The notes under the pieces were generated by a model. That model worked only from the letters and a program-made list of their open reading frames with translations. It did no database searches and was not told where the DNA came from. 64,000 bases of DNA from Fundidesulfovibrio soli (GTDB taxonomy: Bacteria; Desulfobacterota; Desulfovibrionia; Desulfovibrionales; Desulfovibrionaceae): NCBI RefSeq assembly GCF_022808695.1, contig NZ_JAKZKW010000010.1, positions 1 to 64,000 on the forward strand, in the 5' to 3' direction. The translations under genes were made by a program, and so were the position numbers. This document shows positions 8,277 through 17,181 of the stretch, in pieces. Within the stretch, counting starts at the first letter, position 1; each line of letters starts with the position of its first letter.

Positions 8277-9776
8277 TTATCCGTTGACGCGGGCGAATTC
8301 CGCCAGGCAACGGCGGAGGCGGATGCGGCCTCCGGTGGTTGTCAGTTGGAAGGACACGGCCCAGTCCCGGAAGCGCGTGCGCGAGACGCTCTTGGTCTGC
8401 GAGGAGGCTCCCAGGATCTGCACCGCATCGGCCAGGGGGCCGGTGGAGTCGTTCACTTTGCCCAGGCCCGGGTTGGCGTTCCAGGCGATGAGCTCCACGG
8501 GGCTGATCTGATCGGAGCCAAGGGCCTGGAGCGAACCGGAGCCGGGGGAGAGGGCTTCGAAGTCGAGCTTGGCGCTGCGCAGCACCAGCGCGCCCTGGGT
8601 GGTGAACACCCTGGAGCGCACGGTGGAGGCGATGTTGGCGTGGTCGCCGGGCTGGAGTTCGTCGCGGGATTCCTCCAGCCCCAGGCGGTAGACCGAGCCC
8701 CCGCGACCGGCCAGGTAGACCGTTCCGCCGGCCTGGCAGGCACCGGACATGATCCGGCCCTGGAAGTCGAAGCGGGTCCAGGCCTGGTTGTGGGGGTGGA
8801 AGGCCAGCACCTGGGGGTCGCCCTCGATGAAGACCAGCATGGCCCCCAGGGCGGGCACGAAGCGCATGGAGGAGACGTTGCGGCCGCCGAGCAGCGGGTT
8901 CACGGGCCGCCCCGCGACCCCCACCTGGATGTCGCCGTACTGCTGGACGCCGGCCAGATCCATGATGCCGCCGTGCCCGGCGAAGAACAGGTTGTTGCCC
9001 ACGAATTCCACCGCGCGCGGCCCGGAGGCGCTCTGGTTGCGGGAGAGCTCCGTGATGGACCACTGGTCCACGGTGCCGCCTGTCTGCAGGCGCAGGATGC
9101 GCCTGGCCGAGTCGCCGGACTTGAAGACCACCAGGTCCTTGCCGATGACGCCGAAGGCGTTGACGCGCAGGCCGTCGCCGTACCCGGCGCGCAGGAACAC
9201 CGCGCCAACGCCTATGTCCCAGTCCGTTTCGTCGAAGGGGCCGCTGAAGGCCACGCCGTCCAGATCCTGCGCGGAGTTGGCGGCCAGGCGGCCGTTCACC
9301 TCCACCAGGGCGGTGGCCGATGGGGAGGAGGCGATCGTGGCCACGCTGGCCCCGTCCCAGGTGCGCAGGTGCGGGCCGCCGTCCGCGATGACGAGTTTGC
9401 CGTGGAAGGTGACCAGGCTCGGGGTGACGCCGGGCTGGTCCAGGTCGGTGACGTGGTTCCAGGCCGGGGGCTGCACGGAGAGGTCCAGGCTGAAGAGCTT
9501 GCCGTCGGCGGTGGCGGCCACCAGGAAGCCGGAGTCCACATCCTGGGCGTACCAGTGCAGGGCCAGGATGTCCGGGCCGCCGGGCGGAGGGGCGGCCACA
9601 TGCACGAGGCCGGGCCGCGTGGTGAGCACGCTGCGGCCTTCGGCGTAGTAGAGGTTCAGGGCTTCGGCCAGCTGGTTGTCTGGCAGCCCGGCCGGGTCGT
9701 CGGCTACGTTGAGGCCGCCGTCGAAGGCGACCACGGACGAGATGATGCTGCTTTGTTTCGTGGATGCGTGGGCCAC
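8277..9776 (-). CDS. Phage tail-hub or DNA-stabilisation-like protein (P22 gp10 type)
   Basis: 499 residues made of repeated short beta-strand blades (for example GKLFSLDLSVQP, GKLVIADGGPHLRTWDG, GNNLFFAGHGGIMDL, GGTVYLAGRGGSVYRL), with an N-terminal FDGGLNVADDPAGLPDNQLAEALNLYY region like that seen in podovirus tail-accessory proteins that cap packaged DNA. GTG at 9776 is chosen because CAAGGAG lies 7 bp upstream; the longer open frame would run into the promoter. It has the dyad-driven promoter described at 9804-9850. No capsid, portal, terminase or integrase gene is nearby, so it is one piece of a particle encoded elsewhere, or a relic. Confidence 0.6.
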   Translation of the reverse strand: MAHASTKQSSIISSVVAFDGGLNVADDPAGLPDNQLAEALNLYYAEGRSVLTTRPGLVHVAAPPPGGPDILALHWYAQDVDSGFLVAATADGKLFSLDLSVQPPAWNHVTDLDQPGVTPSLVTFHGKLVIADGGPHLRTWDGASVATIASSPSATALVEVNGRLAANSAQDLDGVAFSGPFDETDWDIGVGAVFLRAGYGDGLRVNAFGVIGKDLVVFKSGDSARRILRLQTGGTVDQWSITELSRNQSASGPRAVEFVGNNLFFAGHGGIMDLAGVQQYGDIQVGVAGRPVNPLLGGRNVSSMRFVPALGAMLVFIEGDPQVLAFHPHNQAWTRFDFQGRIMSGACQAGGTVYLAGRGGSVYRLGLEESRDELQPGDHANIASTVRSRVFTTQGALVLRSAKLDFEALSPGSGSLQALGSDQISPVELIAWNANPGLGKVNDSTGPLADAVQILGASSQTKSVSRTRFRDWAVSFQLTTTGGRIRLRRCLAEFARVNG

Positions 9777-9803
9777 GGGTGCTCCTTGCCAGGGCAGGGA
9801 GCG

Positions 9804-9850
9804 ATTATCCGCAGCTCGAAACGAAAGTATACCCACATAGGGCTATGTGG
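9804..9850 (-). promoter_or_regulatory. Dyad-controlled promoter, copy A (virion pair)
   Basis: Dyad CCACATAG-CC-CTATGTGG (minus strand) at 9833-9850, a -10-like GATAAT at 9809-9804, 23 nt between them, and 56 nt from dyad to the GTG. The expected -35 position reads GTATAC, far from TTGACA, so the dyad would sit around -44 as a class II activator site. The same layout recurs at 35333-35379 and 45027-45073. Copies A and C also share GCCAA-[CG]-TTT-[CT]-TCC before the dyad and CTGGCAAGGAG before the start codon. Confidence 0.7.
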
Positions 9851-9903
9851 GGAGAAAGTTGGCGGCAGGGTGAAAAAGTTTGGCGGTAGGGCGTGAACCG
9901 ATA

Positions 9904-9970
9904 TGGGAGTCGAGAGGGAGGAACTCCCTCTCGCGGGGTCCAGGGGCGGCGCCCCTGGCCGCCGGAGGCC
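9904..9970. repeat. 67-bp double-hairpin repeat, copy 2
   Basis: Identical to 3201-3267. It lies between the stop of the methyltransferase-like gene (10072, minus strand) and promoter A, so it may act as a terminator that isolates the virion genes. The 295-bp gap 9777-10071 contains only promoter A, this repeat and unremarkable sequence. Confidence 0.75.
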
Positions 9971-10071
9971 TCCGGTTTGTCCAGGCTCCAGCCTTGGCCT
10001 CTCCAGGGCCGAGGCTGGCCCCGCCAAGACTCTCCGCGTCTGTTAATGGCAAACACACGAGACCTTTTCGG

Positions 10072-10824
10072 CTATTTCTCCAGATACAGCGCGGCCACCT
10101 GGTGCGAGTAATCCCTATCCGGCGATATCTCGGGACGCGGGGCGATGTTCCAGACCCAGGTGCGCTCGGGCGCGCCGGGCAGCTCCACGCCGTGGAGCAG
10201 GTCCATCGGCTTTTCCCCGCCCAGGCGCAGCGTATCGGTTATCAGGCAGGCCGGGGCGGTGGCGTCTTGGAGTGCCTGGAGGTGTTCCCGGACAAGACGG
10301 GCCCCCAGGCTGGCGCGGTCAACGCCGGGCAACAGCCCGAACGGAGCCAGGGGAAGCTGCGAGAGGATGTTGGCCGAGACGATGAAATCAGGCCGGAGAG
10401 CGTCGAGAAAGTCCGGCAGCGCACGCCCGGCCTGGGGGTTGGGCTCCCGCCCGGCCAGCGCGTCTTCGAGTGCGCCGCTCACGTCCAGATGCGAAAGGCT
10501 CACTCCAGGCAGGCCGCGCGCCTGCCAGCGGGCCGCCAGGGGGTGGACCATGTCCGCCAGGACGACGCGCCCGAACATGGCGGCCAGTTCGCGAAGGGGC
10601 ACGTCCAGCAAGGCCCCGGAGCCGAGCACCACGGCCAGCCCGTTCTGGCCGCAGCGGCGCGCGCACGCCAGCATGAAAGCCTTGCTTGCCTCAAGGTGGG
10701 GCCGCCAGGCCCGCCGCTGCCGGGCGTGCCGGGCGCGGATGGCCACGGCCTCGCGCTTGAGCCCCGCCCGCCGGGCCAGGGCCGGGCATGGGGTGAGCAG
10801 GTATTCGCAAAACTCCAGCAGCAC
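10072..10824 (-). CDS. Methyltransferase-like protein of unknown function
   Basis: 250 residues. The segment LAVVLGSGALLDVPLRELAAMFGRVVLADMVHP (about 63-95) has the glycine loop, strand and acidic residue order of a class I S-adenosylmethionine fold, and DFIVSANILSQLPLAPFG (about 147-164) resembles motif IV. No substrate-defining motif is recognisable, and the glycine loop is not a perfect GxGxG. The GTG at 10824 is used. It follows the chemoreceptor gene by 9 bp and may be co-transcribed with it. The assignment rests on fold pattern only. Confidence 0.45.
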   Translation of the reverse strand: MLLEFCEYLLTPCPALARRAGLKREAVAIRARHARQRRAWRPHLEASKAFMLACARRCGQNGLAVVLGSGALLDVPLRELAAMFGRVVLADMVHPLAARWQARGLPGVSLSHLDVSGALEDALAGREPNPQAGRALPDFLDALRPDFIVSANILSQLPLAPFGLLPGVDRASLGARLVREHLQALQDATAPACLITDTLRLGGEKPMDLLHGVELPGAPERTWVWNIAPRPEISPDRDYSHQVAALYLEK

Positions 10825-10833
10825 GTGCGAAGC

Positions 10834-12885
10834 CTACGCGGTTATCTCCCTGCCGCGCAGCTGGCCGATGACCCGATCCAGCGTGTCACCCTGGGCGGCC
10901 AGGTCGCGCAGGGCCTGCTCCGCGCGGGACATGGCCTGGGCGATGCGCCCGGCCAGCTCGCGCACCTCGTCCACGGAGCGGTTGATCTCCTCGCTGGCGG
11001 CGGACTGCTCCTCCGAGGCGGTGGCGATGGCCCTCACCTGGTCCGAGGCGGTCTCCACCAGGGAGACGATCTCCGCCAGGGAGCCGCCGGAGGTCCTGGC
11101 CAGGGAGCTGGCCTGGGAGGCGGCCTCGGCCATGCGCTCCACCTGGGCGGCGTTGTCCAGGGTGCCGGTCTGGATGGCGGTGATGGTCTGGCCCACCTCG
11201 CGGGTGGCGGTCATGGTCTTTTCGGCCAGCTTGCGCACCTCGTCGGCCACAACGGCGAAGCCGCGCCCGTGCTCGCCGGCGCGGGCGGCCTCGATGGCGG
11301 CGTTCAAGGCCAGGAGGTTGGTCTGGTCGGCGATGTCGGAGATGACGGTCATGACCTGGTCCACCGCGCGGGTCTGCTGGGCGAGGCCGTGCATGGCCTG
11401 CCTGATCTGTGTGGCCAGGGCGTCCACGCCGGAGATGGCGTCCACGGCCTGCTCCACCAGCCGCTTGCCCTCGTTGGCGCGCTCGCTGGCCCGCCCGGTC
11501 TGGCTGGCGGCGTCCTGCGCGCTCCTGGAGACCTCCATGATGGTGGCGGTCATCTGCTCCATGGCCGTGGCGGTCTGGACGGTGCGGTCCTGCTGGGAGC
11601 CGGTGTCGCTCAAGGCGCCGTCCATCTCCGACGTGAGCGCGTCGGAGGAGGCGTTGAACCCTTCCATGACTTCCTGGAGCATGTGCGCGGCCTCCCCAAG
11701 GGCCTCCTGTCGGGACGTGGCGGCCTTGGCGGAGGCCTCCTCGGCCTGGCGCAGGGCGTCCTGGGCGCGCAAGGCCTCCTCGTTGGCGCGGCACTCTTTC
11801 TCGGCCACGGAGCTGAGGCTGGTCTTGAGCGCGCCGACCATCTCGTCCAGGCTCTGGGAAAGTTCGGCCAGCTCGACGCAGCTGGTCTCCCGCTTCAGGT
11901 GCCGGTTCAGGTCCCCTCCGGCCACAGCCTTGGCGTAGGCCAGGCAGCGGGTCAGCGGGCTGGCCACCACCTTCACGGAGAGCAGCCAGATGGCCGCCGT
12001 GAGCACCAGGGTGACGGCCAGGGCCAGCAGGGCCTGCCTGTTCAGGGAGGAGCGCACCAGGGTATGCATGTCCTCCAGGGGCGGGATGATGCAGAAGACC
12101 CAGCCGGTGAAGGCGTCGCGGACCACGACGGCCATGGAGCCGTCGGGCAGGGTGACGGTCTCGGAATTCTTGACGGCCAGGGCGGCCTGGAACAGCGGGC
12201 TCTTGGAGACTTCGTTCTTGAGCAACTGCGTTTCGTCGGGGTGGGCCACGGCCATGCCGTCCGGCTCGAAAACCACCACGTGGCCCGTGGAGCCGATACG
12301 CGTGGCCGAGACATCGCCTGTGATGGTGTGCAGGTCCACGCCCGCGGTGATCACGCCCAGCAGCTCGCCCTGGGGCGACTTCACGGCCTGGGCCACGATG
12401 ATCACGGCCTTGTTGGACACGCGGCTCAGGAGCGCCTTGGAGATGGCGTGATCCTTGCCGTTCGAGACGATGGCCTTGAAATAGTCGCGGTCGGCCACGT
12501 TGGCCTTGGCCAGGGGGCCGGGCAGGCTGGAGGCCACGAGGTCACCCTTGAGGGAGTACATGTTCGTGTAGCCGATGCCCAGGCTGGGCATGCCCTTCAC
12601 GGTGGACTGCATGCGGGCCTGGAAGGCGCCGTCCTTGTCCTCGCCGCGCGCGGCTGCCTGCACCACGGCGATGGCCGTCCAGGTCTTGAGGGCCTCCGTC
12701 TTGAGGCGCATGGAGTCGGAGACGTCCTTGACGATGGCGCCCGCCAGGATGGGCATGTCAGCCCGGAGCATGGTCAGGGCGGAATCCCTGGTGGCGGCGG
12801 AGCCTTGCCAGACCAGGCCGGCCAGGCCGATGGTCACCACAAGAAGAACGGGGGCCAGAAACGCAGCCTTCAGCGAAAGCCTCAT
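10834..12885 (-). CDS. Methyl-accepting chemotaxis protein
   Basis: 683 residues from the ATG at 12885. It begins with a membrane segment (about 5-30), then a periplasmic double-Cache-like sensor (about 35-280, with DRDYFKAIV and [14 protein letters not shown] typical of dCache ligand domains), a second membrane segment (about 290-312), HAMP, and a cytoplasmic signalling coiled coil. The hairpin tip [20 protein letters not shown] and [10 protein letters not shown] are classical for kinase-control receptors. No CheR-tethering pentapeptide is seen at the C-terminus. A well-formed promoter lies about 140 bp upstream. The ligand is not predictable, although the Cache type often binds small organic acids or amino acids. 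Confidence 0.93.
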   Translation of the reverse strand: MRLSLKAAFLAPVLLVVTIGLAGLVWQGSAATRDSALTMLRADMPILAGAIVKDVSDSMRLKTEALKTWTAIAVVQAAARGEDKDGAFQARMQSTVKGMPSLGIGYTNMYSLKGDLVASSLPGPLAKANVADRDYFKAIVSNGKDHAISKALLSRVSNKAVIIVAQAVKSPQGELLGVITAGVDLHTITGDVSATRIGSTGHVVVFEPDGMAVAHPDETQLLKNEVSKSPLFQAALAVKNSETVTLPDGSMAVVVRDAFTGWVFCIIPPLEDMHTLVRSSLNRQALLALAVTLVLTAAIWLLSVKVVASPLTRCLAYAKAVAGGDLNRHLKRETSCVELAELSQSLDEMVGALKTSLSSVAEKECRANEEALRAQDALRQAEEASAKAATSRQEALGEAAHMLQEVMEGFNASSDALTSEMDGALSDTGSQQDRTVQTATAMEQMTATIMEVSRSAQDAASQTGRASERANEGKRLVEQAVDAISGVDALATQIRQAMHGLAQQTRAVDQVMTVISDIADQTNLLALNAAIEAARAGEHGRGFAVVADEVRKLAEKTMTATREVGQTITAIQTGTLDNAAQVERMAEAASQASSLARTSGGSLAEIVSLVETASDQVRAIATASEEQSAASEEINRSVDEVRELAGRIAQAMSRAEQALRDLAAQGDTLDRVIGQLRGREITA

Positions 12886-13023
12886 AGCGCGATACTCCCT
12901 CAAGCGTTATGCGTGCGGATGCCGTAAGGCGGCACCCTGGGGCCAAAGACCACGCGGCCGGCTGGCATGCCTGGTTGCGAACCGTACCGGGGAGTCGGCG
13001 CGGCGGATATGCGAAGCAGGAGC

Positions 13024-13052
13024 ATCATAAGGGTTTCGCCCAATGCTTTCAA
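13024..13052 (-). promoter_or_regulatory. Sigma-70-type promoter for the chemoreceptor gene
   Basis: On the minus strand TTGAAA (13052-13047), a 17-bp spacer and TATGAT (13029-13024), close to the housekeeping consensus. It lies about 140 bp upstream of the ATG at 12885. The rest of the 464-bp gap 12886-13349 carries GC-rich hairpins and no gene that I can support. Confidence 0.6.
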
Positions 13053-13151
13053 CCATGTGAAGGAATTAACGCCTGATGGGTATGTCTGAGCGCATCACCC
13101 CCGTCGAGCGGGGAAAGGAGCCGGGAGGGGAAGGATTGGTGAACGGGCGCA

Positions 13152-13195
13152 GGCGGGGATGCCCTATGGCGCGGGGCTCCGCCCCGCATCCCGCC
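13152..13195. repeat. GC-rich nested hairpin
   Basis: Outer arms GGCGGGGATG / CATCCCGCC enclose an inner perfect stem GCGGGGC-TCC-GCCCCGC. It is intergenic, 150-200 bp beyond the ferritin-like gene. It resembles dispersed GC-rich repeats of this kind of genome; function unknown. Confidence 0.5.
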
Positions 13196-13299
13196 AGGGG
13201 ATGCGCCCCCCTTGGGCCAACTGGGGGGCGTCGACCTACGCGAGGCTGTCGAGGGTGCAGGGGGATCATCCACCAGCACGAGGTTCTGGACGGCGGGGT

Positions 13300-13322
13300 C
13301 CGGGGAGGCGGGGCCTCCCCGG
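13300..13322 (-). terminator. Hairpin downstream of the ferritin-like gene
   Basis: A perfect 9-bp stem (CCGGGGAGG / CCTCCCCGG) with a 5-nt GC loop, 28 bp after the stop of the ferritin-like gene on the minus strand. There is no T tract, so termination would be weak or Rho-aided. It would end the hdr-flx transcript. Confidence 0.45.
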
Positions 13323-13349
13323 TGAACACGTCGGTCGCGGTGCGAGAGG

Positions 13350-13817
13350 CTAAAGCATGGCCCGCAGCTTGCGGATATGCAGGCGCTCCTCGTCCACGCA
13401 GCGCTGCACGGCGTCCTTCTCGGAGTCGGGCACCAGTTCCTTGAGCTCCACGAAGAAGAGCAGGGTGTCCTTCTCGAAGGAGAGGGCCACGCGCACCCCG
13501 GATTCGGCGTCCCCGGCCCCGGCCATCAGGGCCTCGGAGTGGGAGTCGAACAGGGTGTGCGAGCTGATGAGTGCGTCGATGTATTCGCCGTACTCCTCGG
13601 TGGTGCTCCAGGCGGGCAGCTCCACGGAGCCCAGGCGGGTGAGCAGGTTGCTGAAGATCAGCTCGTGCTTGTGCTCCTCCCCGGCCAGATGGATGAACAG
13701 GTCCCGCAGTTCCTCGTCCTTGGTCTGTTCGGCCATGTGCCGGTAGAAGGCCTCGCCCTTTTTCTCGATCTCGACCGCAGCCTTGGCCACGTCGGCCGCC
13801 TTGAAGAATGTCGCCAT
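13350..13817 (-). CDS. Ferritin-like diiron protein (rubrerythrin erythrin domain)
   Basis: 155 residues forming one four-helix ferritin-like domain. The diiron ligand pattern is visible: Glu in AAVEIEKKGEAFYRHM (about 15-25), EEHKHE (about 47-52), Glu in LLFFVELKEL and DEERLHIRKL near the C-terminus. The rubredoxin domain of true rubrerythrin is absent, so it is the short form. Such proteins are usually peroxide-scavenging or iron-handling. It starts 21 bp after the flxA stop with its own AAGGA site, so it is probably the last gene of the hdr-flx transcript and may protect that oxygen-sensitive complex. Confidence 0.85.
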   Translation of the reverse strand: MATFFKAADVAKAAVEIEKKGEAFYRHMAEQTKDEELRDLFIHLAGEEHKHELIFSNLLTRLGSVELPAWSTTEEYGEYIDALISSHTLFDSHSEALMAGAGDAESGVRVALSFEKDTLLFFVELKELVPDSEKDAVQRCVDEERLHIRKLRAML

Positions 13818-13838
13818 GTGCCTATCCTTCCGCGTTGG

Positions 13839-14675
13839 CTAGAGTTCGTTGGGCAGTTCCTTGAGCTGGGCGTAGGTGAACACCGGCCCGTCCATGCAGA
13901 CGTACTTCGTGCCGATGTTGCAACGGCCGCATATGCCCACGCCGCACTTCATGCGCTTCTCCAGCGTGGTGACGATCTGGTCGTCCTCGAAGCCGAGCTT
14001 CTTGAGCGCCTGCAAGGTGAACTTGATCATGATCGGGGGGCCGCAGGTGATGGCCACGGTCTTCTTGGGGCTGGGGTTCATCTCCAGCAGCACGTTGGGG
14101 ATCAGGCCCACCTTGTGCTCCCAGCCCGGGGCCTCGCGGTCGATGGTCAGCACGGTGGTCATGTCCTTGCGGCTGGACCAGTCGGGCAGGTCGTACTTGA
14201 AGGCCATGTCCTCGGGGCTGCGCGCACCGTACAGCAGGGAGATGTTCTTGTAGTCCTTGCGGTTGTCCAGCATGAACAGCAGCAGGGTGCGCAGCGGGGC
14301 CATGCCGATGCCGCCGCCGATGAACACCACGTTCTTGCCCTTCATGGACTCGTACGGGAACCAGTTGCCAAGCGGGGCGCGCACGCCGACCTGGTCGCCG
14401 GGGGAGAGCGTGTGCAGCATGGAGGTGACCTCGCCCGTCAGCATCACGGAGAACTGCAGGTACTCCATGCGCGTCGGCGGCGAGTTGATGACGAACGTGG
14501 CTTCGCCCACGCCGAACACCGAGAGCTGGCCCACCTGGCCGGGCTCGTACTTGAACTTGGCCATGCGGTCCTTGTTGTTGAGGACCACGCGGAAGGTCTT
14601 GATGTTGGGGGTCTCCTGGATGACCTCCAGCACCGTGGCGATCTCGGGGAGATAGGGATTCATCATAGTGGTCAT
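13839..14675 (-). CDS. flxA: FlxA: FAD/NAD-binding subunit of the Flx-Hdr complex
   Basis: 278 residues of the ferredoxin-NADP reductase type, related to anaerobic sulfite reductase subunit B. The FAD-binding beta barrel is followed by the nucleotide site GKNVVFIGGGIGMAPLRTLL (about 140) and a C-terminal 2Fe-2S motif CGVGICGRC. It is expected to oxidise or reduce NAD(H) and pass electrons through FlxB-D to HdrA. The ATG at 14675 has GGGGAG 6 bp upstream; a longer frame exists but is antisense noise. It is the last flx gene, 10 bp after flxB. Confidence 0.9.
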   Translation of the reverse strand: MTTMMNPYLPEIATVLEVIQETPNIKTFRVVLNNKDRMAKFKYEPGQVGQLSVFGVGEATFVINSPPTRMEYLQFSVMLTGEVTSMLHTLSPGDQVGVRAPLGNWFPYESMKGKNVVFIGGGIGMAPLRTLLLFMLDNRKDYKNISLLYGARSPEDMAFKYDLPDWSSRKDMTTVLTIDREAPGWEHKVGLIPNVLLEMNPSPKKTVAITCGPPIMIKFTLQALKKLGFEDDQIVTTLEKRMKCGVGICGRCNIGTKYVCMDGPVFTYAQLKELPNEL

Positions 14676-14685
14676 GGCGGCTCCC

Positions 14686-15750
14686 CTACGGCTTGCCCGC
14701 GGTGGCCGTGGGCAGTTCCATGGCCAGCCGGACGATTTCACGGATGTCCACGCTCACGGGGCAGAGCTTGATGCACCGGCCGCAGCCGCAGCAGGCGATG
14801 GGCCCCTTGTGGATGTCGGGGTAGTAGCTGAACTTGTGCCCCACGCGGTTCTTCAGGCGGTACGCCTTGGTGGGCCTGGGGTTGTGGCCGCTGGCCTCCA
14901 GCGTGAACTGGAAGGACATGCAGGTGTCCCAGGTGCGGATGCGCTCGCCCTTCATGCCGGAGCGCTCGTCCGTCACGGTGAAGCAGTAGCAGGTGGGGCA
15001 GAGGTAGGTGCAGGCCCCGCAGCTGATGCACTTGGCGGAGACGTTGTCCCAGAAGCCCATGTCGTCGAACTTCTCGATGAGCTTGGCCGCGGCGGGGGCC
15101 GCGTCCCAGGCGGGGGGCATGGCGGCCACGGCGGCCTCCTGGGCGGCCTTGGCCTGCTCCTGCGCGGAGGCGGGGGCGTCCTTCAGGGCGGGGGCGTCCA
15201 GCAGGGCCTTGCCGCGCTCGCTCACGGCCTCCACCAGCCAGCCGCCCTCGACCGGGGTGAGCAGCACGTCGGAGCCGTCCGCGTCCACCGGGGAGCTGCC
15301 CACGGAGTTGCAGAAGCAGGTGGTCTCCGGGGCGTCGCAGGCCAGGGTCACGAACAGGGTGCTGGCCCGGCGCTCGGCGTAGTAGGGGTCGCGGATGGCC
15401 TTGGTGTCGTAGACGCGGTCGAACACGGTGAAGCCGCGGGCGTCGCAGGGGCGGCCGCCGAAGACCACCGTGGCCGGGGCGTTGACGGTCTCCTTGATGT
15501 CCAGGGCGACCTTGCCCAGGTTTTCCGGGTCCTTGGAGTAGCTGAACTCCATGAGCCGCTCGGTGGAGGGGAACACGCTCTCCTTGGGGGGCGAATCCGC
15601 CTGGCGGGAGAGCACGGGCGCCACGCCCGGGCCGTAGGGCCTGAAGACCACGGCGCCGTTCTCCCGCACGGGCACGAGCACCCTGCGGCCCTGAGCCAGG
15701 GCGCCAAGCCACGCCGACAGATCGCCTTGGGCTAAGTATTTGGCGGACAT
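14686..15750 (-). CDS. flxB: FlxB: iron-sulfur subunit of the Flx-Hdr complex
   Basis: 354 residues, related to anaerobic sulfite reductase subunit A. It contains two ferredoxin-like [4Fe-4S] motifs, CISCGACTYLCPTCYC (about 250) and CCGCGRCIKLCP (about 325), after an N-terminal domain with conserved Cys in TCFCNSVG. An Ala-rich linker (about 190-235) separates the halves. It should relay electrons between FlxA and FlxC/D. Its ATG overlaps the flxC stop (ATGA), which shows tight coupling. Confidence 0.9.
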   Translation of the reverse strand: MSAKYLAQGDLSAWLGALAQGRRVLVPVRENGAVVFRPYGPGVAPVLSRQADSPPKESVFPSTERLMEFSYSKDPENLGKVALDIKETVNAPATVVFGGRPCDARGFTVFDRVYDTKAIRDPYYAERRASTLFVTLACDAPETTCFCNSVGSSPVDADGSDVLLTPVEGGWLVEAVSERGKALLDAPALKDAPASAQEQAKAAQEAAVAAMPPAWDAAPAAAKLIEKFDDMGFWDNVSAKCISCGACTYLCPTCYCFTVTDERSGMKGERIRTWDTCMSFQFTLEASGHNPRPTKAYRLKNRVGHKFSYYPDIHKGPIACCGCGRCIKLCPVSVDIREIVRLAMELPTATAGKP

Positions 15751-16718
15751 CACCAGCCCCTCTCGTTGATTTTTTCTTCCTCGACCTTGAACGCCAGCAG
15801 CGGCGGCTTGGCCTCGGGATCGATCCCGGCGCGGTAGTCGAACAGCTCCAGGACTTCCTTGTTGTTCTTGCGCTTGAGCAGCAGGATCGGAATGCCCACA
15901 GGGCATGCGCGCTCGCATTCGCCGCACTCGGTGCAGCGCCCGGCCAGGTGGGAGGCGTGGATCATCTGGAACATGAACTTCTCTTCCACGCCGGTGCGCT
16001 GGCTGACCCAGTTGGGCTCGCGCGTCTGGGCGATGCACTGGTCGCGGCAGACGCACAGCGGGCAGGCGTTGCGGCAGGCGTAGCAGCGGATGCAGCGGCT
16101 CATCTGCTCCTGCCAGAAGGCCTGGCGCTCGGCCAGGGGCTTGGCCTCGAAGGCGGCCACGTCGGCGTAGGCGTCCTCGGCCTTGCGATCCAGGCGTTGG
16201 CCCACGAATTCGTCGCTCATGACCGCGTCGTGGTATTGGCAGCGGTTGCACTTGTCCGCCCAGAGGTCGGCCATGGGCAGGGAGCCCGCCTTGCCGCCAG
16301 TGGTCAGGGTGCAGCGTTCGCCCTGGAAGGTTGCCTCGCTCACGCGGGCGATCTCCATGCCCTGGCCCTCGAGGGCGCGCTTGACCTTCTCCAGGTCCAC
16401 CACGCCTTCGCAGGGGAAGCCGAAGACCACCACGTTCTCGCGGTTGATGAGCTTCTCCTGCAGCAGCTGCACCACGGAGCGGCTGTCGCAGCCCTTGACC
16501 ACCACGCCGATCTTCTTGGTCTTGGGGTAGCGGGTCAGGTAAGTGGCCAGGTTCTGGACCGACAGCGGCCCGAGTTCCAGCTTGTCCAGGTCCGCCTCGC
16601 TGGTGATGAACACCGGGGTGTGGTGCAGGGCGTCGAAGCCCTTGCCCCAGCCGATGACCACGTCCAGTTCGGGCAGCCGCTTTGCGATGGCGGCCTTGAG
16701 TTCGTCGAGAATGGGCAC
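15750..16718 (-). CDS. flxC: FlxC: iron-sulfur subunit of the Flx-Hdr complex
   Basis: 322 residues. The N-terminal half resembles the beta subunit of coenzyme F420 hydrogenase-type proteins (VVVKGCDSRSVVQLLQE, VFGFPCEGVVD), and the C-terminal half carries two 4Fe-4S motifs, CIRCYACRNACPLCVC and CTECGECERACP. The GTG at 16718 follows AGGAGG by 6 bp, which decides the start. It sits between flxD and flxB in the same operon. Role within the complex is by analogy to the D. vulgaris Flx proteins. Confidence 0.88.
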   Translation of the reverse strand: MPILDELKAAIAKRLPELDVVIGWGKGFDALHHTPVFITSEADLDKLELGPLSVQNLATYLTRYPKTKKIGVVVKGCDSRSVVQLLQEKLINRENVVVFGFPCEGVVDLEKVKRALEGQGMEIARVSEATFQGERCTLTTGGKAGSLPMADLWADKCNRCQYHDAVMSDEFVGQRLDRKAEDAYADVAAFEAKPLAERQAFWQEQMSRCIRCYACRNACPLCVCRDQCIAQTREPNWVSQRTGVEEKFMFQMIHASHLAGRCTECGECERACPVGIPILLLKRKNNKEVLELFDYRAGIDPEAKPPLLAFKVEEEKINERGW

Positions 16719-16728
16719 GTCGAACCTC

Positions 16729-17181
16729 CTAAGCGTGCGAGGCCGCGAGTTGGGCGGCCGTTGCCGCTGCGTCCTTGCCGAAGCGCTGGATGGGGCCAAG
16801 CGCGTGGATCTGCTCGGTGAATCCCCTGACCACGGTCTGCCAGCGCTGGCCTTCCGAGGCGGAGACCCAGGTATACTCGAAGCGGCCGGGGTCGATGCCA
16901 ATGACGGGCAGGAAGCGCTTGACCATCTCCAGGCGGCGCCGGGCGTAGAAGTTGCCCTCGGAGTAGTGGCAGTCGCGCGGGTGGCAGCCCGAGACCAGCA
17001 CCCCGTCCGCGCCGCCGGTCAGGGTCTTGAGCACGAACAGCGGGTCGATGCGGCCGGAGCACGGCAGGCGCACGATGCGCAGGTCCGTGGGCTGGGTGAA
17101 GCGGCCCACGCCGGCGGTGTCCGCGCCGCCGTAGGAGCACCAGTTGCACAGAAAGCCTATGATGCGGAGTTCCTTGCTCAT
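16729..17181 (-). CDS. flxD: FlxD: MvhD-like iron-sulfur electron-transfer subunit
   Basis: 150 residues of the MvhD/HdrA-linked delta family: a single small domain with conserved Cys in FLCNWCSYGGADTAG, RLPCSGRIDP and SGCHPRDCHYSEGN, expected to hold a 2Fe-2S cluster that docks on HdrA. Its start overlaps the hdrA stop (ATGA). This is the usual adaptor between HdrA and an electron-input module, here FlxABC rather than a hydrogenase. Confidence 0.92.
   Translation of the reverse strand: MSKELRIIGFLCNWCSYGGADTAGVGRFTQPTDLRIVRLPCSGRIDPLFVLKTLTGGADGVLVSGCHPRDCHYSEGNFYARRRLEMVKRFLPVIGIDPGRFEYTWVSASEGQRWQTVVRGFTEQIHALGPIQRFGKDAAATAAQLAASHA

Noticed and set aside
7135-9063. A longer reading of the Gly-rich protein gene into its upstream neighbour
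   Set aside because: The extra part is out of frame with the true tail-hub gene; AAGGAG before the ATG at 8256 defines a normal start.
9833-9850. The CCACATAG dyad as a phage attachment site or terminator
   Set aside because: There is no integrase, no direct repeat pair around a prophage, the stem has a 2-nt loop and no T tract after it, and the -10 hexamer sits at a constant distance.
13066-13329. Small open frames in the GC-rich gap between the chemoreceptor and ferritin-like genes
   Set aside because: Their Pro/Arg/Ser-rich translations come from hairpin repeats, with no ribosome site and no recognisable domain.
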